Part shown: piece by piece, positions 33,958-41,894 of the stretch
Layout of the letters: each line of letters begins with the position of its first letter
Position numbering within the stretch: position 1 is the stretch's first letter
Translations under genes and position numbers: made by a program
Notes under the pieces: model-generated
The model's database searches: none
The model's input: only the letters and a program-made list of their open reading frames with translations
Told to the model about the DNA's origin: nothing
DNA from: an uncultured bacterium
GTDB lineage: Bacteria; Planctomycetota; UBA8108; UBA1146
Direction of reading: 5' to 3'
Length of the DNA stretch: 50,937 bases
Assembly (NCBI GenBank): GCA_913056395.1
Contig: CAJXMG010000004.1
Span: 88,706 to 139,642, forward strand

Positions 33958-35390
33958 CCCTCAAATTGTGGAACACCATGGCGAACGCATTGGAAGAGTT
34001 TCAGCCGATTCAGGCGGGTGAGGCTCGTATGTACAACTGCGGGCCTACGGTATACAGCGATCCGCATATCGGCAACTTTCGTTCCTTTCTGATGGCTGAC
34101 CTCTTACGCAGGGCACTCGATCAACGCGGGTTCAACACGGTCCAGATCATGAATATCACCGACGTGGGGCACCTGACCACCGACGATGTGGCGGACGCTT
34201 CCGGTGAGGACAAGCTCGAAAAGAAGGCCCGGGAAGAAGGGCTCGACCCTTTCGAGATCGCCCGTACCTATGAAGACATCTTCCACGAAAATGCGGAGCA
34301 GTTGCATCTGCGCAAGGCACATGAGTATCCGCGAGCGACCGATCACATTCCCGAGATGATTGAAATGATCGGGCAGCTGATCGAAAGGGGACATGCCTAC
34401 GAAGTGGAGGGGGTCGGAGTTTATTTCCGTGTGCACTCCTTTGAGCAATACGGATGCCTTTCAGGAAACACTCTGGACAACCTCGATTCTGGTTCACGAA
34501 TCGCTGTCGATGAAAGGAAGGAATCTCCCCATGATTTCGCTCTTTGGAAGATCGACGAAAAGCACCTGATGCAGTGGGATAGCCCCTGGGGCAGGGGGTT
34601 CCCGGGCTGGCACATCGAGTGCTCAGCGATGAGCCACAAATACCTGGGTGGAACCTTCGACATACACACCGGTGGTGAAGACAACATTTTTCCGCACCAC
34701 GAATGCGAGATCGCCCAGTCCGTTGGATCAGGAGTGGGGGAGTTTGCAAAGGTTTGGGTTCATGCCCGACACCTGCTCGTCGATGGTGAAAAGATGTCGA
34801 AGAGCAAAGGCAACTTCTTCACCATCAATGACCTCTTCGAGAAGGGGTACCAGGGTTTTGAAATTCGTTACAGCCTGATCAACAGTCATTACCGTCAACC
34901 GATGAACTTTACCTTGCAGGGACTCGAGGGAGATTCGAAGGCGATTCAACGCATCCGGACTCTCAGGGAAAAACTGGAGGAGAGGGCGACCGACTCCGGC
35001 GAAGTTTCTGAAGGTCTTCAGCAAAAGTTGACGTCTGCGCAGCAATCTTTTGATGCCTGTATCGATGATGATCTCAATGTTTCCGGAGCTCTCGGAGTGC
35101 TTCATGAAACAGTGAGGGCTTTGGGTCGGGAAGAACCGGTGGGGGCGGATGCGGCCTCCGCTCTCGAATTTTTGCGTCACTGCGACGAGATTCTGGGGGT
35201 CATCTTTGTCGGGGAATCTTCCGGAGGGGATGATTTATCGGAAGAACAGCAGGGGTGGATCGAGGAACGGGAGCAGGCCCGCAAAGACAAGAATTGGGCT
35301 CTGGCCGATCAATTACGCGATCGATTGCTGGAGTCGGGGATCCAGATTGAGGATGGGGCCGGCGGAACCACCTGGTCGCGGGTGCGCTGA
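33954..35390 (+). CDS. cysS: Cysteinyl-tRNA synthetase
   Basis: This 478-residue class I tRNA ligase charges tRNA-Cys. Zinc and ATP motifs: Cys29 in MYNCGPTVY, HIGN at 38-41 (HIGH), GWHIECSAMS, GGEDNIFPHHECE (zinc ligands), and KMSKS around 281-285 in DGEKMSKSKGN. The length and the C-terminal ALADQLRDRLLE-type helix (here WALADQLRDRLLESGI) are normal. It is coupled to ispF by an ATGA overlap and is the last protein gene before the tRNA cluster. Confidence 0.96.
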   Translation: MTLKLWNTMANALEEFQPIQAGEARMYNCGPTVYSDPHIGNFRSFLMADLLRRALDQRGFNTVQIMNITDVGHLTTDDVADASGEDKLEKKAREEGLDPFEIARTYEDIFHENAEQLHLRKAHEYPRATDHIPEMIEMIGQLIERGHAYEVEGVGVYFRVHSFEQYGCLSGNTLDNLDSGSRIAVDERKESPHDFALWKIDEKHLMQWDSPWGRGFPGWHIECSAMSHKYLGGTFDIHTGGEDNIFPHHECEIAQSVGSGVGEFAKVWVHARHLLVDGEKMSKSKGNFFTINDLFEKGYQGFEIRYSLINSHYRQPMNFTLQGLEGDSKAIQRIRTLREKLEERATDSGEVSEGLQQKLTSAQQSFDACIDDDLNVSGALGVLHETVRALGREEPVGADAASALEFLRHCDEILGVIFVGESSGGDDLSEEQQGWIEEREQARKDKNWALADQLRDRLLESGIQIEDGAGGTTWSRVR

Positions 35391-35425
35391 AAACAGCGGA
35401 ATTGGGAACGATCTTGCGGAGAGAC

Positions 35426-35454
35426 TTGCAGGAAGCGTGACAGATCGCTATCGT
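35426..35454 (+). promoter_or_regulatory. Candidate stable-RNA promoter before the tRNA cluster
   Basis: TTGCAG (35426-35431) and TATCGT (35449-35454) are 17 bases apart, followed by a GC-rich discriminator, about 20 bases before tRNA-Thr. Both boxes match consensus only in part. The position and the GC-rich discriminator are what make it plausible. Confidence 0.3.
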
Positions 35455-35474
35455 TCTCCTCGCGTGACTTTTGG

Positions 35475-35546
35475 GCTAGCGTAGCTCAGCGGTAGAGCTC
35501 CCGCCTTGTAAGCGGGTGGTCGTGGGTTCGACTCCCACCGCTAGCT
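35475..35546 (+). tRNA. tRNA-Thr (anticodon TGT)
   Basis: A 72-base cloverleaf: acceptor GCTAGCG with CGCTAGC, D arm GCTCAGCGGTAGAGC, anticodon stem CCCGC/GCGGG with loop CTTGTAA (anticodon TGT), and T arm GTGGG-TTCGACT-CCCAC. Discriminator is T and no CCA is encoded. Confidence 0.97.
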
Positions 35547-35819
35547 TTCATAAACTGCCCCTTTTGAAGGGGTTAGGGCCTGGTTAGGGCCTGGTTAGGA
35601 CCCTGGAGCCCGCCGTTGGCGATTTTCCGGCGGAAAATCGCGGGAACAAGTGCACCGAAGCGTGGCCGGAAGGCCGTCGTACAGGTGGCAGTTCCGGAGT
35701 GGCTGCGGCCATATCTGCGGCCATGTCTCAAGTGGGCTCATGTGTCCTGAAATGGGCCTGAAGCACGGTTTTGAGCAAGTTTGAGCGGTTTTGACAGGAA
35801 CAGGAAAACAGAGAGTTTG
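35547..35819. other. Spacer with direct repeats and stem-loops between tRNA-Thr and tRNA-Tyr
   Basis: 273 bases with no supported gene. 35557-35571 forms a CCCCTT/AAGGGG hairpin, and 35572-35605 holds two 11-bp copies of GTTAGGGCCTG plus a third, GTTAGGACCCTG. 35619-35641 is a perfect 10-bp inverted repeat with a 3-base loop. One plus-strand frame across 35608-35740 is open with a basic composition (ending VSSCVLK-like or AHVS depending on frame), but it has no start signal. The block is longer than the spacers elsewhere in this cluster and could be a scar of an integrated element. Confidence 0.5.
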
Positions 35820-35900
35820 GGGGGTGTGCCCGAGTGGTTAAAGGGGCTTGGCTGTAAACCAAGTGCGTAAGCTACGTTGGTTCGAATCCAACCGCCCCCA
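35820..35900 (+). tRNA. tRNA-Tyr (anticodon GTA)
   Basis: An 81-base type II tRNA: acceptor GGGGGTG with CGCCCCC, anticodon stem CTTGG/CCAAG around CTGTAAA (anticodon GTA), long variable arm TGCGTAAGCTAC, and T arm GTTGG-TTCGAAT-CCAAC. Discriminator A, and no CCA is encoded. Confidence 0.97.
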
Positions 35901-36240
35901 CTCTCTCTGTTCTCTTTTCCTCCAAAAACCCGGATTTACTTGAAAGAACCGTCTGAAAGTCGTCTCATTGCAAACTTCGCTTCGCAGCGAATCTCCGCTG
36001 ATTCGTCTTTGGGGATCGTGTCGGGTGTCGACAACTGTGCATACGATACGTGTTTGTGAAGTGGGAATCGTTTGACGCGGTGTGGATGAAGCACGGTGTT
36101 GAATGGTGTTGACGAGTGATGATGCATTGCCGATTTGCCGGCGTGCCGCGTCTCGATCTCTGTTCATGATCATGGATCTGGATGGAGGTCGCCGGCGTTT
36201 GCATGAAGGTTGGCGAAGCAGTTGAAGTGTGAAATTCAGT
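35901..36240. other. 340-base spacer between tRNA-Tyr and tRNA-Gly
   Basis: No gene or strong terminator seen. Short open frames on both strands have no ribosome site and no recognisable product. Confidence 0.6.
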
Positions 36241-36314
36241 GCGGGTGTAGCTTAGTGGTAAAGCCCCAGCCTTCCAAGCTGGTCATGTGGGTTCGATTCC
36301 CATCACCCGCTCCA
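36241..36314 (+). tRNA. tRNA-Gly (anticodon TCC)
   Basis: Cloverleaf with acceptor GCGGGTG/CACCCGC, anticodon stem CCAGC/GCTGG with loop CTTCCAA (anticodon TCC), and T loop TTCGATT. Discriminator T, and CCA is encoded (36312-36314). Confidence 0.97.
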
Positions 36315-36367
36315 AGTAATCAGGCGGGAGCGACCACAGGTTGCGACTGCGACGAGAAGAAATCAGG

Positions 36368-36443
36368 GCTGCTGTAGCTCAGCTGGTAGAGCACGTCCTT
36401 GGTAAGGACGAGGTCACGGGTTCAAGTCCCGTCAGCAGCTCCA
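36368..36443 (+). tRNA. tRNA-Thr (anticodon GGT)
   Basis: Cloverleaf with acceptor GCTGCTG/CAGCAGC, anticodon stem CGTCC/GGACG with loop TTGGTAA (anticodon GGT), and T arm CGGG-TTCAAGT-CCCG. Discriminator T as in the other tRNA-Thr, and CCA is encoded. It lies 139 bases before tuf. Confidence 0.97.
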
Positions 36444-36582
36444 GACAATCGAGCCCGCACATGGGTGCGGGGGTGAACTTAAAAGGAATACGCCGTAGCC
36501 GGGTCACGAGTGTGGCTGGGTGGGGCGGGTAAAGAGACCCTGGTGACCGTATCGCGGTCTGATAGGGCGAGGAGATTGGATC

Positions 36583-37767
36583 ATGGCGAAGGAAGTCTTC
36601 GTACGCGACAAGCCTCACTGCAACATTGGAACTATTGGTCACGTCGACCACGGAAAAACGACTTTGACTGCCGCGATCACGAACGTGCTCGCCGAGGCTG
36701 GCATGTCCGAGAAGAAGGCGTTCGACCAGATCGACAATGCCCCCGAGGAGAGGGAGCGTGGTATTACCATCGCGACCGCTCACGTGGAGTACCAGACCGA
36801 AGGTCGTCACTACGCTCACGTGGACTGCCCGGGCCACGCGGACTACGTCAAGAACATGATCACCGGTGCCGCCCAGATGGACGGCGCAATCCTGGTGGTT
36901 TCTGCTGCTGACGGTCCGATGCCCCAAACCCGCGAGCACATTCTTCTGGCTCGTCAGGTCGGTGTTCCGAAGATCGTGGTCTTCATGAACAAGGCCGACA
37001 TGGTCGATGACGAAGAGCTTCTCGAGCTCGTCGAGATGGAGATCCGCGAGTTGCTGAGCAGCTACGAGTTCCCCGGTGATGACATTCCGATCATCAAGGG
37101 TTCCGCTCTCAAGGCCCTCGAAGCACCCGGTAGCGACGCCGCTGCTCCGATCCTTGAGTTGATGAAGAACGTTGACGAGTACATCGATATCCCGGAGCGC
37201 GACTCCGAGAAGGATTTCCTCATGCCCGTGGAGGACGTGTTCTCCATCGAGGGACGTGGAACCGTGGTGACCGGCCGTGTCGAGCAGGGCATCGTCAAGA
37301 CCGGCGACGAGATCGAAATCGTCGGAATCAAAGAGACTCAGACCACCACTTGCACCGGAGTTGAGATGTTCCAGAAGACTCTCGATGAGGGTCAGGCCGG
37401 TGACAACATTGGTGCTCTTCTTCGTGGAACCAAGAAGGACGAAGTGACCCGTGGTCAGGTGCTGGCCAAGCCCGGCAGCATCACTCCGCACACCAAGTTC
37501 GAGGCAGAGGTCTACATCCTCTCCAAGGACGAGGGTGGACGTCACTCTCCCTTCTTCAACGGATACCGTCCCCAGTTCTACTTCCGGACCACTGACGTGA
37601 CCGGAAACACTGAGGTGGTGGGCGCAGACATGTGCATGCCTGGTGACAATGCCAAGATCAACGTGACCTTGATTCAGCCCATCGCCATGGACGAGGGTCT
37701 CCGCTTCGCAATCCGCGAGGGCGGCAAGACCGTCGGCGCAGGCGTGGTGAGTAAAGTCATCGAGTAA
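36583..37767 (+). CDS. tuf: Elongation factor Tu
   Basis: This 394-residue GTPase delivers aminoacyl-tRNA to the ribosome. G motifs: GHVDHGKT (19-26), [13 protein letters not shown] and NKADMV, where many bacterial EF-Tu have NKCDMV. Domains 2 and 3 follow with [19 protein letters not shown] and [24 protein letters not shown]. Its place between tRNA-Thr and tRNA-Trp matches the tufB arrangement of E. coli and many other bacteria. GAGGAG lies about 9 bases upstream of the ATG. Codon use is strongly biased as expected of a highly expressed gene. Confidence 0.98.
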   Translation: MAKEVFVRDKPHCNIGTIGHVDHGKTTLTAAITNVLAEAGMSEKKAFDQIDNAPEERERGITIATAHVEYQTEGRHYAHVDCPGHADYVKNMITGAAQMDGAILVVSAADGPMPQTREHILLARQVGVPKIVVFMNKADMVDDEELLELVEMEIRELLSSYEFPGDDIPIIKGSALKALEAPGSDAAAPILELMKNVDEYIDIPERDSEKDFLMPVEDVFSIEGRGTVVTGRVEQGIVKTGDEIEIVGIKETQTTTCTGVEMFQKTLDEGQAGDNIGALLRGTKKDEVTRGQVLAKPGSITPHTKFEAEVYILSKDEGGRHSPFFNGYRPQFYFRTTDVTGNTEVVGADMCMPGDNAKINVTLIQPIAMDEGLRFAIREGGKTVGAGVVSKVIE

Positions 37768-37794
37768 GTCCGGCTTTGCCGGTGAGTTTGACCG

Positions 37795-37831
37795 GGAACG
37801 CCGTGGTGCCTTTTGGGTACCACGGCGTTCC
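37795..37831 (+). terminator. Long stem-loop after tuf, no T run
   Basis: A 16-bp stem (37795-37810 with 37816-37831, one G-T pair) closed by a TTTTG loop, 27 bases past the tuf stop. No T-rich tract follows, so it may be a processing or partial attenuation structure upstream of tRNA-Trp rather than a full terminator. A smaller CCGGC/GCCGG hairpin precedes it at about 37770-37782. Confidence 0.55.
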
Positions 37832-37890
37832 TGCTCCCCAAATCGCTCCAGCCGGAGTGAATCGGGAGCGAAGCGGATCTGCACGACAAG

Positions 37891-37967
37891 AGGGCAGTAG
37901 CTCCAATTGGTAGAGCAGCGGATTCCAAATCCGCGGGTTGGGGGTTCGAGTCCCTCCTGCCCTGCCA
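37891..37967 (+). tRNA. tRNA-Trp (anticodon CCA)
   Basis: Cloverleaf with acceptor AGGGCAG/CTGCCCT, anticodon stem GCGGA/TCCGC with loop TTCCAAA (anticodon CCA), and T arm GGGGG-TTCGAGT-CCCTC. Discriminator G, and CCA is encoded (37965-37967). Confidence 0.97.
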
Positions 37968-38125
37968 ACCTTTGTTGCAGAGATGCAGAGTGTGCTTGAG
38001 TTTTGAAACAGCCTGCCAGGCAGGTGTCCAGTTCACCCCGGTGTTCAGTTTAACCCGGTGGACAGGAAATCTTGCCGCGTCGTTGAACCGATCGCTTCGG
38101 CGATCCAGAGAGAGGGTCAGAGTCG

Positions 38126-38551
38126 ATGAGTTTTCGTCTCTACAAGGAGGGACAGGGCAAATGGGCACGGGGTGCTCTTGCCGTGATTCTTTTTGGCGTA
38201 GGTCTCTTCGCCGCCGTCTCCACCGCAGACTGGCTGGAAGGCAACGGTTATGGCGATGGGGATCTGTTTACGATTCCCGGGATCGAATTCGGCGTTCAGG
38301 CGCGAGCGATCTACACCATCCTCGTGTTGCTGCCGTTCTTGCTGGCGGGCATTTGGTACTACAACAAACCCAGCCTCAGTGACTTCCTCATCGAGACGGA
38401 AGCGGAGCTGGAAAACAAGGTGACTTGGCCTACCCGTGATGAGACCACTCGCAACTCGCTGGTCGTGTGTGTGACTGCAGTCATCATTCTGGGTTGGATC
38501 ATGATGGCCGATGGATTGCTTCGCACTGTTCAGGGAGTGGTCTACGGATGA
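38126..38551 (+). CDS. secE: Protein translocase subunit SecE (extended form)
   Basis: This 141-residue membrane subunit of the SecYEG channel. The conserved core lies in the last third: FLIETEAELENKVTWPTRDET followed by one helix (about 111-135). Two further hydrophobic helices precede it (15-36, 60-82), so the protein is longer than the minimal 60-65-residue bacterial form and resembles the three-helix type. It sits between tRNA-Trp and nusG as is standard. Its TGA overlaps the nusG ATG (ATGA). Confidence 0.93.
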   Translation: MSFRLYKEGQGKWARGALAVILFGVGLFAAVSTADWLEGNGYGDGDLFTIPGIEFGVQARAIYTILVLLPFLLAGIWYYNKPSLSDFLIETEAELENKVTWPTRDETTRNSLVVCVTAVIILGWIMMADGLLRTVQGVVYG

Positions 38552-39336
38552 TCGACAATTTCACCGACCACGAAGAGACGATGCCCGAGGGGGAGGAAAC
38601 GGTAGCTACCGGAGACACCGGTGATTCCGAATCCGAATCGGTGCAAGAGGATCTTGTTGCTGGCGGTGCTGACGATGCGATCGAAGATTCCGCTGATTCA
38701 GCAGAATCCCATGCAGAGGTTGAAGTGGAAGATTCCAATCCCGCCGCGATGATGTCCGGCATCATCAAGCCGGAGGAATCGGACGACGACGAAATGGCCC
38801 ATGAGTGGTACGTCGTCAAGGTGGCCAATGGCCGGGAGGACACCCTCTCGCGCAAGGTCGAGAGAAAACTGGCCCTGAGCGGTCTCGACAAGTACGTGCG
38901 GAACATTACCGTTCCGAAACAGAAAGTGATCGAGATCAAAGAGGGCAAGAAGCGGGTACGGGAGCAGAAACTCTATCAGGGATACTTCTTTATGGAGTGT
39001 CAGTTGGTGGACGAGATCTGGTACCTCCTGCGTGAAGTTCAGGGAGTGGGATCTTTTGTGGGTGGAAAAGCCGCCGACAAGCCGATGCCGATGACCCCTG
39101 AGGAAGTCAGAAAATTGAGAGACATGATGGAGCAGCGCGAAAGTGAAGCCGCTCCTGAACTGAAGATTGACGTGAAGAAAAATGATTCCGTCAAGGTCAA
39201 GGATGGTCCGTTCGAAAACTTCGAGGGTGTCGTCGAGGAGGTTCAGCCGAAGACCGGCAAGCTCCGAGTGATGGTCACGATTTTCGGACAGGACACACCG
39301 GTCGACCTGGAATACTGGCAAGTAGAGAAAACCTGA
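38548..39336 (+). CDS. nusG: Transcription antitermination factor NusG with acidic N-terminal extension
   Basis: This 262-residue factor binds RNA polymerase and links it to Rho or to ribosomes. The NGN domain starts at about 84 (EWYVVKVANGREDTL, GYFFMECQ, GVGSFVGG). The KOW domain is at the C-terminus (VKVKDGPFENFEGVV, WQVEK). Residues 1-80 are an unusual, strongly acidic, Ser/Glu-rich tail. I use ATG 38548 because it overlaps the secE stop (ATGA). A later in-frame ATG (38794) would give the minimal NusG but has no clear ribosome site, so the extension appears real. Confidence 0.95.
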   Translation: MIDNFTDHEETMPEGEETVATGDTGDSESESVQEDLVAGGADDAIEDSADSAESHAEVEVEDSNPAAMMSGIIKPEESDDDEMAHEWYVVKVANGREDTLSRKVERKLALSGLDKYVRNITVPKQKVIEIKEGKKRVREQKLYQGYFFMECQLVDEIWYLLREVQGVGSFVGGKAADKPMPMTPEEVRKLRDMMEQRESEAAPELKIDVKKNDSVKVKDGPFENFEGVVEEVQPKTGKLRVMVTIFGQDTPVDLEYWQVEKT

Positions 39337-39355
39337 TCTCGATTTTATCGAGATC
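39335..39355 (+). promoter_or_regulatory. Stem-loop between nusG and rplK, possible L1 control site
   Basis: A perfect 9-bp stem (39335-39343 with 39347-39355) with a TTT loop spans the nusG stop codon. A second, bulged CGGGG/CCCG hairpin lies near 39367-39390 just before the rplK ribosome site. In many bacteria ribosomal protein L1 represses rplK-rplA through such a leader. I could not match the known L1 motif base by base. Confidence 0.35.
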
Positions 39356-39416
39356 CCAGCGGGAGGGCGGGGTGCATGTCATGCCCCGTTCGTTGACCGC
39401 AGGATAGGCAGAGATC

Positions 39417-39842
39417 ATGGCAAAAGAAGTCACAGGGCTGATCAAATTGCAGGTCCCTGGTGGGCAGGCTACGCCGGCACCGCCGGTGGGTCCGGCGCTG
39501 GGTCAGCATGGTGTGAACATTGGTGAGTTCGTTCAGCGTTTCAATGCTGATACGGCCAGTCAGCAGGGACTGATTATTCCTGTTGTGATTACGGTCTACA
39601 ACGATCGCACCTTTGATCTGACCTTCAAGTCTCCTCCCGCAGCAGTGCTGATCAAAAAGGCCGTTGGCCTCGATAAGGGCGCCAACGATCCTGGACATGA
39701 GGTGGTTGCAAAGATCACCAACGATCAGGTTCGCGAGATTGCGGAAACCAAGAAGAATGACCTCAACGCTGCTTCTCTGGAAGCGGCCATGCTCATGATT
39801 GCAGGAACTGCACGGAGCATGGGGATAGAGGTGGAGGACTAA
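39417..39842 (+). CDS. rplK: Large ribosomal subunit protein uL11
   Basis: This 141-residue ribosomal protein binds the GTPase-associated region of 23S rRNA. Signatures: [33 protein letters not shown] and [14 protein letters not shown]. Its TAA shares a base with the rplA ATG (TAATG), so L11 and L1 are coupled. Confidence 0.98.
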   Translation: MAKEVTGLIKLQVPGGQATPAPPVGPALGQHGVNIGEFVQRFNADTASQQGLIIPVVITVYNDRTFDLTFKSPPAAVLIKKAVGLDKGANDPGHEVVAKITNDQVREIAETKKNDLNAASLEAAMLMIAGTARSMGIEVED

Positions 39843-40528
39843 TGCCCAAGTCGAGCAAGAGACACTCTGGCAACAAGTCCAAGGTCGATCGCCAAACGGA
39901 GATGCCTTTGGCAGAAGCAGTCAAGACGGTGATGGGCTTCCAGAAAGCCAAGTTCGACGAAACCGTCGAGGTCGCTGTTCGTCTGGGAATCGATCCACGA
40001 CAGGGTACCCAGAACATCCGCGGCGCATTCTCACTTCCGCACGGAATCGGCAAGTCGGTTCGAGTGATCGCCTTCGTCGATGGCCCCGCTGCTGAAGAAG
40101 CCAAAGCCGCTGGGGCTACTGAAGTGGGAGGCGAGGAACTCGCCGCCAAAATCGAGGGTGGCTGGTTCGATTTCGATGTTGCCATCGCTCACCCGTCGAT
40201 GATGCGGTTCGTCGGAAAACTGGGTAAGGTCCTGGGTCCCCAGGGCAAGATGCCGACCCCCAAATCCGGAACGGTGACGACGGACGTCGTGACTGCCGTT
40301 CAGGAGTTCGTGGCAGGTAAGATCGAGTTCCGCAATGACGCCGGCGGCATTGTTCATGCTCCGGTCGGTCGCCGCAGTTTCGAAGAGAATCAGTTGGTGG
40401 AAAACGTTCAGGCGTTCGTTTCCCACATCGAGAAGTTGCGCCCGACTTCGATCAAGGGCGTCTACATGAAGAAAGTTTTTATCAAGTCAACGATGTCGCC
40501 CGCAGTGGCGGTTCAGTTGGCGCAGTAG
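39842..40528 (+). CDS. rplA: Large ribosomal subunit protein uL1
   Basis: This 228-residue L1-stalk protein is the likely repressor of its own operon in many bacteria. Signatures: [47 protein letters not shown] and the C-terminal [16 protein letters not shown]. The length is normal. Only 28 bases separate it from rplJ. Confidence 0.98.
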   Translation: MPKSSKRHSGNKSKVDRQTEMPLAEAVKTVMGFQKAKFDETVEVAVRLGIDPRQGTQNIRGAFSLPHGIGKSVRVIAFVDGPAAEEAKAAGATEVGGEELAAKIEGGWFDFDVAIAHPSMMRFVGKLGKVLGPQGKMPTPKSGTVTTDVVTAVQEFVAGKIEFRNDAGGIVHAPVGRRSFEENQLVENVQAFVSHIEKLRPTSIKGVYMKKVFIKSTMSPAVAVQLAQ

Positions 40529-40556
40529 GAGCCACGCAGCTGGAAAAGGAGGCCCC

Positions 40557-41087
40557 ATGGCCCGCAGGATGAAGGTGATGATGACACAGCAGTTGTCCAA
40601 TCGCCTCGATGATTCCGGAGACGTGCTCCTGGTGGATTTCTCGGGATTGAATTCTTCCGAGGATTTCGGTGCGCGAAACAAACTCCGTGAAGCGGGACTC
40701 AGCATCAATGTCGTCAAGAACTCACTCCTCAAAAGGGTGATGGACGAGAGTGGTCGCGAGTTCCCCGCTGAGACCTATTCCGGTCCCGTTGCATTGATCA
40801 ACGGAGACACGGATGCGATTACCGCAAGCAAGACGATTGCGGACATGCGCAAGGAAATGGGCAAGAAATTGCCGATCAAGGGAGGAGTCCTCGAGGGCTC
40901 CGTTCTCGGCCCCGAAGAAGCCGAGAAGTTGACGAAGATGCCAAGCGTTCAGGAAACGCAGGCAGCGGTCGTTTCCGCGATTGCCGGACCGCTGACTGGC
41001 CTGGTCGCCATTACTCAGAATCTGCTCACCGGATTGCCCGGTGTTGTTCAGGCGATCGCTGACAAACAACGAGAAGAAGGGGAGTAG
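40557..41087 (+). CDS. rplJ: Large ribosomal subunit protein uL10
   Basis: This 176-residue protein forms the base of the L7/L12 stalk. It has an N-terminal rRNA-binding domain ([30 protein letters not shown]) and a C-terminal helix (about 150-170, [19 protein letters not shown]) that binds L12 dimers. AAAAGGAGG lies about 5 bases upstream of the ATG. The 28-base gap to rplA leaves no room for the folded L10 leader found in enterobacteria. Confidence 0.95.
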   Translation: MARRMKVMMTQQLSNRLDDSGDVLLVDFSGLNSSEDFGARNKLREAGLSINVVKNSLLKRVMDESGREFPAETYSGPVALINGDTDAITASKTIADMRKEMGKKLPIKGGVLEGSVLGPEEAEKLTKMPSVQETQAAVVSAIAGPLTGLVAITQNLLTGLPGVVQAIADKQREEGE

Positions 41088-41092
41088 CTGAC

Positions 41093-41515
41093 ATGTCGGA
41101 TGAAGCTGCAACCGAAGAAAAGGCACCGCCGAGCGAGAAGGTCGGAGCCATCATGGAGAGCATCAAGGGCCTCAGCGTCATGGAGCTCGTCGAGTTGAAG
41201 GACGTCCTTGAGGACGAGTTTGGTGTCAGCGCCGCGGCCATGCCCATGGGCATGCCGATGATGGCCGCTGGTGGAGACGGTGGCGGAGGCGCTGCCGAGG
41301 AGAAGACCGATTTCGACGTCGTCCTGACCGGCGACGGTGGCAAGAAGGTCCCCGTGATCAAGGCCGTCCGCGGCATCACTGGTCTGGGACTGAAGGAAGC
41401 CAAAGAGTTGGTCGAGTCCGCACCCAAGCCCGTCAAGGAAGGCGTTCCGAAGGAAGAGGCCGAGAAGCTCAAGGCCGAACTCGAAGAAGCCGGTGCTACG
41501 GTCGAACTCAAGTAG
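41093..41515 (+). CDS. rplL: Large ribosomal subunit protein bL12 (L7/L12)
   Basis: This 140-residue acidic stalk protein recruits translation factors. It has an N-terminal dimerisation domain ([19 protein letters not shown]), a Met/Gly-rich hinge with [18 protein letters not shown], and the C-terminal factor-binding domain ending [35 protein letters not shown]. The N-terminal 15 residues are longer than in E. coli. Only 5 bases separate it from rplJ. The Met/Gly-rich hinge is more repetitive than in typical L12. Confidence 0.97.
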   Translation: MSDEAATEEKAPPSEKVGAIMESIKGLSVMELVELKDVLEDEFGVSAAAMPMGMPMMAAGGDGGGGAAEEKTDFDVVLTGDGGKKVPVIKAVRGITGLGLKEAKELVESAPKPVKEGVPKEEAEKLKAELEEAGATVELK

Positions 41516-41894
41516 TGATCGCCAGTTCCAGGATTGCAAAGTTCTGAACACGTCGCCCATGAAGTCATCCTTCATGGGATACCGGCGTTTATGGGTTATT
41601 CGGTAATTCTGGAAGTGTGAAAGCTGGGGAGCGTCCATGCGAGGGATGCCTCCCCGGGATTCGAAAGCCAGTGGTAGGCCCCGGGGGGAGTCCGGGTCTG
41701 GAAGGCTATCGAAAAGTCCCGGACAGCCGTCAACGGGTTGTCCTAGCAGTCCATCTCGCTCGGAAACCTCTGGTTTTCGTCATGAAGGTTTGCTGATCGA
41801 GGATGCATGGGTCGCATCCCCGGTCTCAGGGACTCGTGCGACTGACATCACCAAGTATCTGTGATGGAAGCACGCACGAAGGAAGCAGGTATCC
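41516..41894 (+). promoter_or_regulatory. 379-base rplL-rpoB gap rich in stem-loops
   Basis: No gene is supported. 41556-41578 is a perfect 9-bp hairpin (CCCATGAAG with CTTCATGGG, 5-base loop). 41690-41696 pairs with 41718-41724 (GTCCGGG/CCCGGAC), and several runs of C/G (41652-41690) can fold. In E. coli this gap holds an attenuator and an RNase III site, and a similar role is the obvious guess here. There is no T run for a full terminator. The last bases, AAGGAAGCAGG, serve as ribosome site for rpoB. Confidence 0.5.

Noticed and set aside
36379-37968. 529-codon open frame antisense to tuf and two tRNAs
   Set aside because: It runs through tRNA-Thr and tRNA-Trp and the whole tuf gene on the opposite strand.
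40529-40556. L10 leader (rplJ autoregulatory structure)
   Set aside because: Only 28 bases lie between rplA and rplJ, mostly ribosome site, which is too short for the known folded leader.
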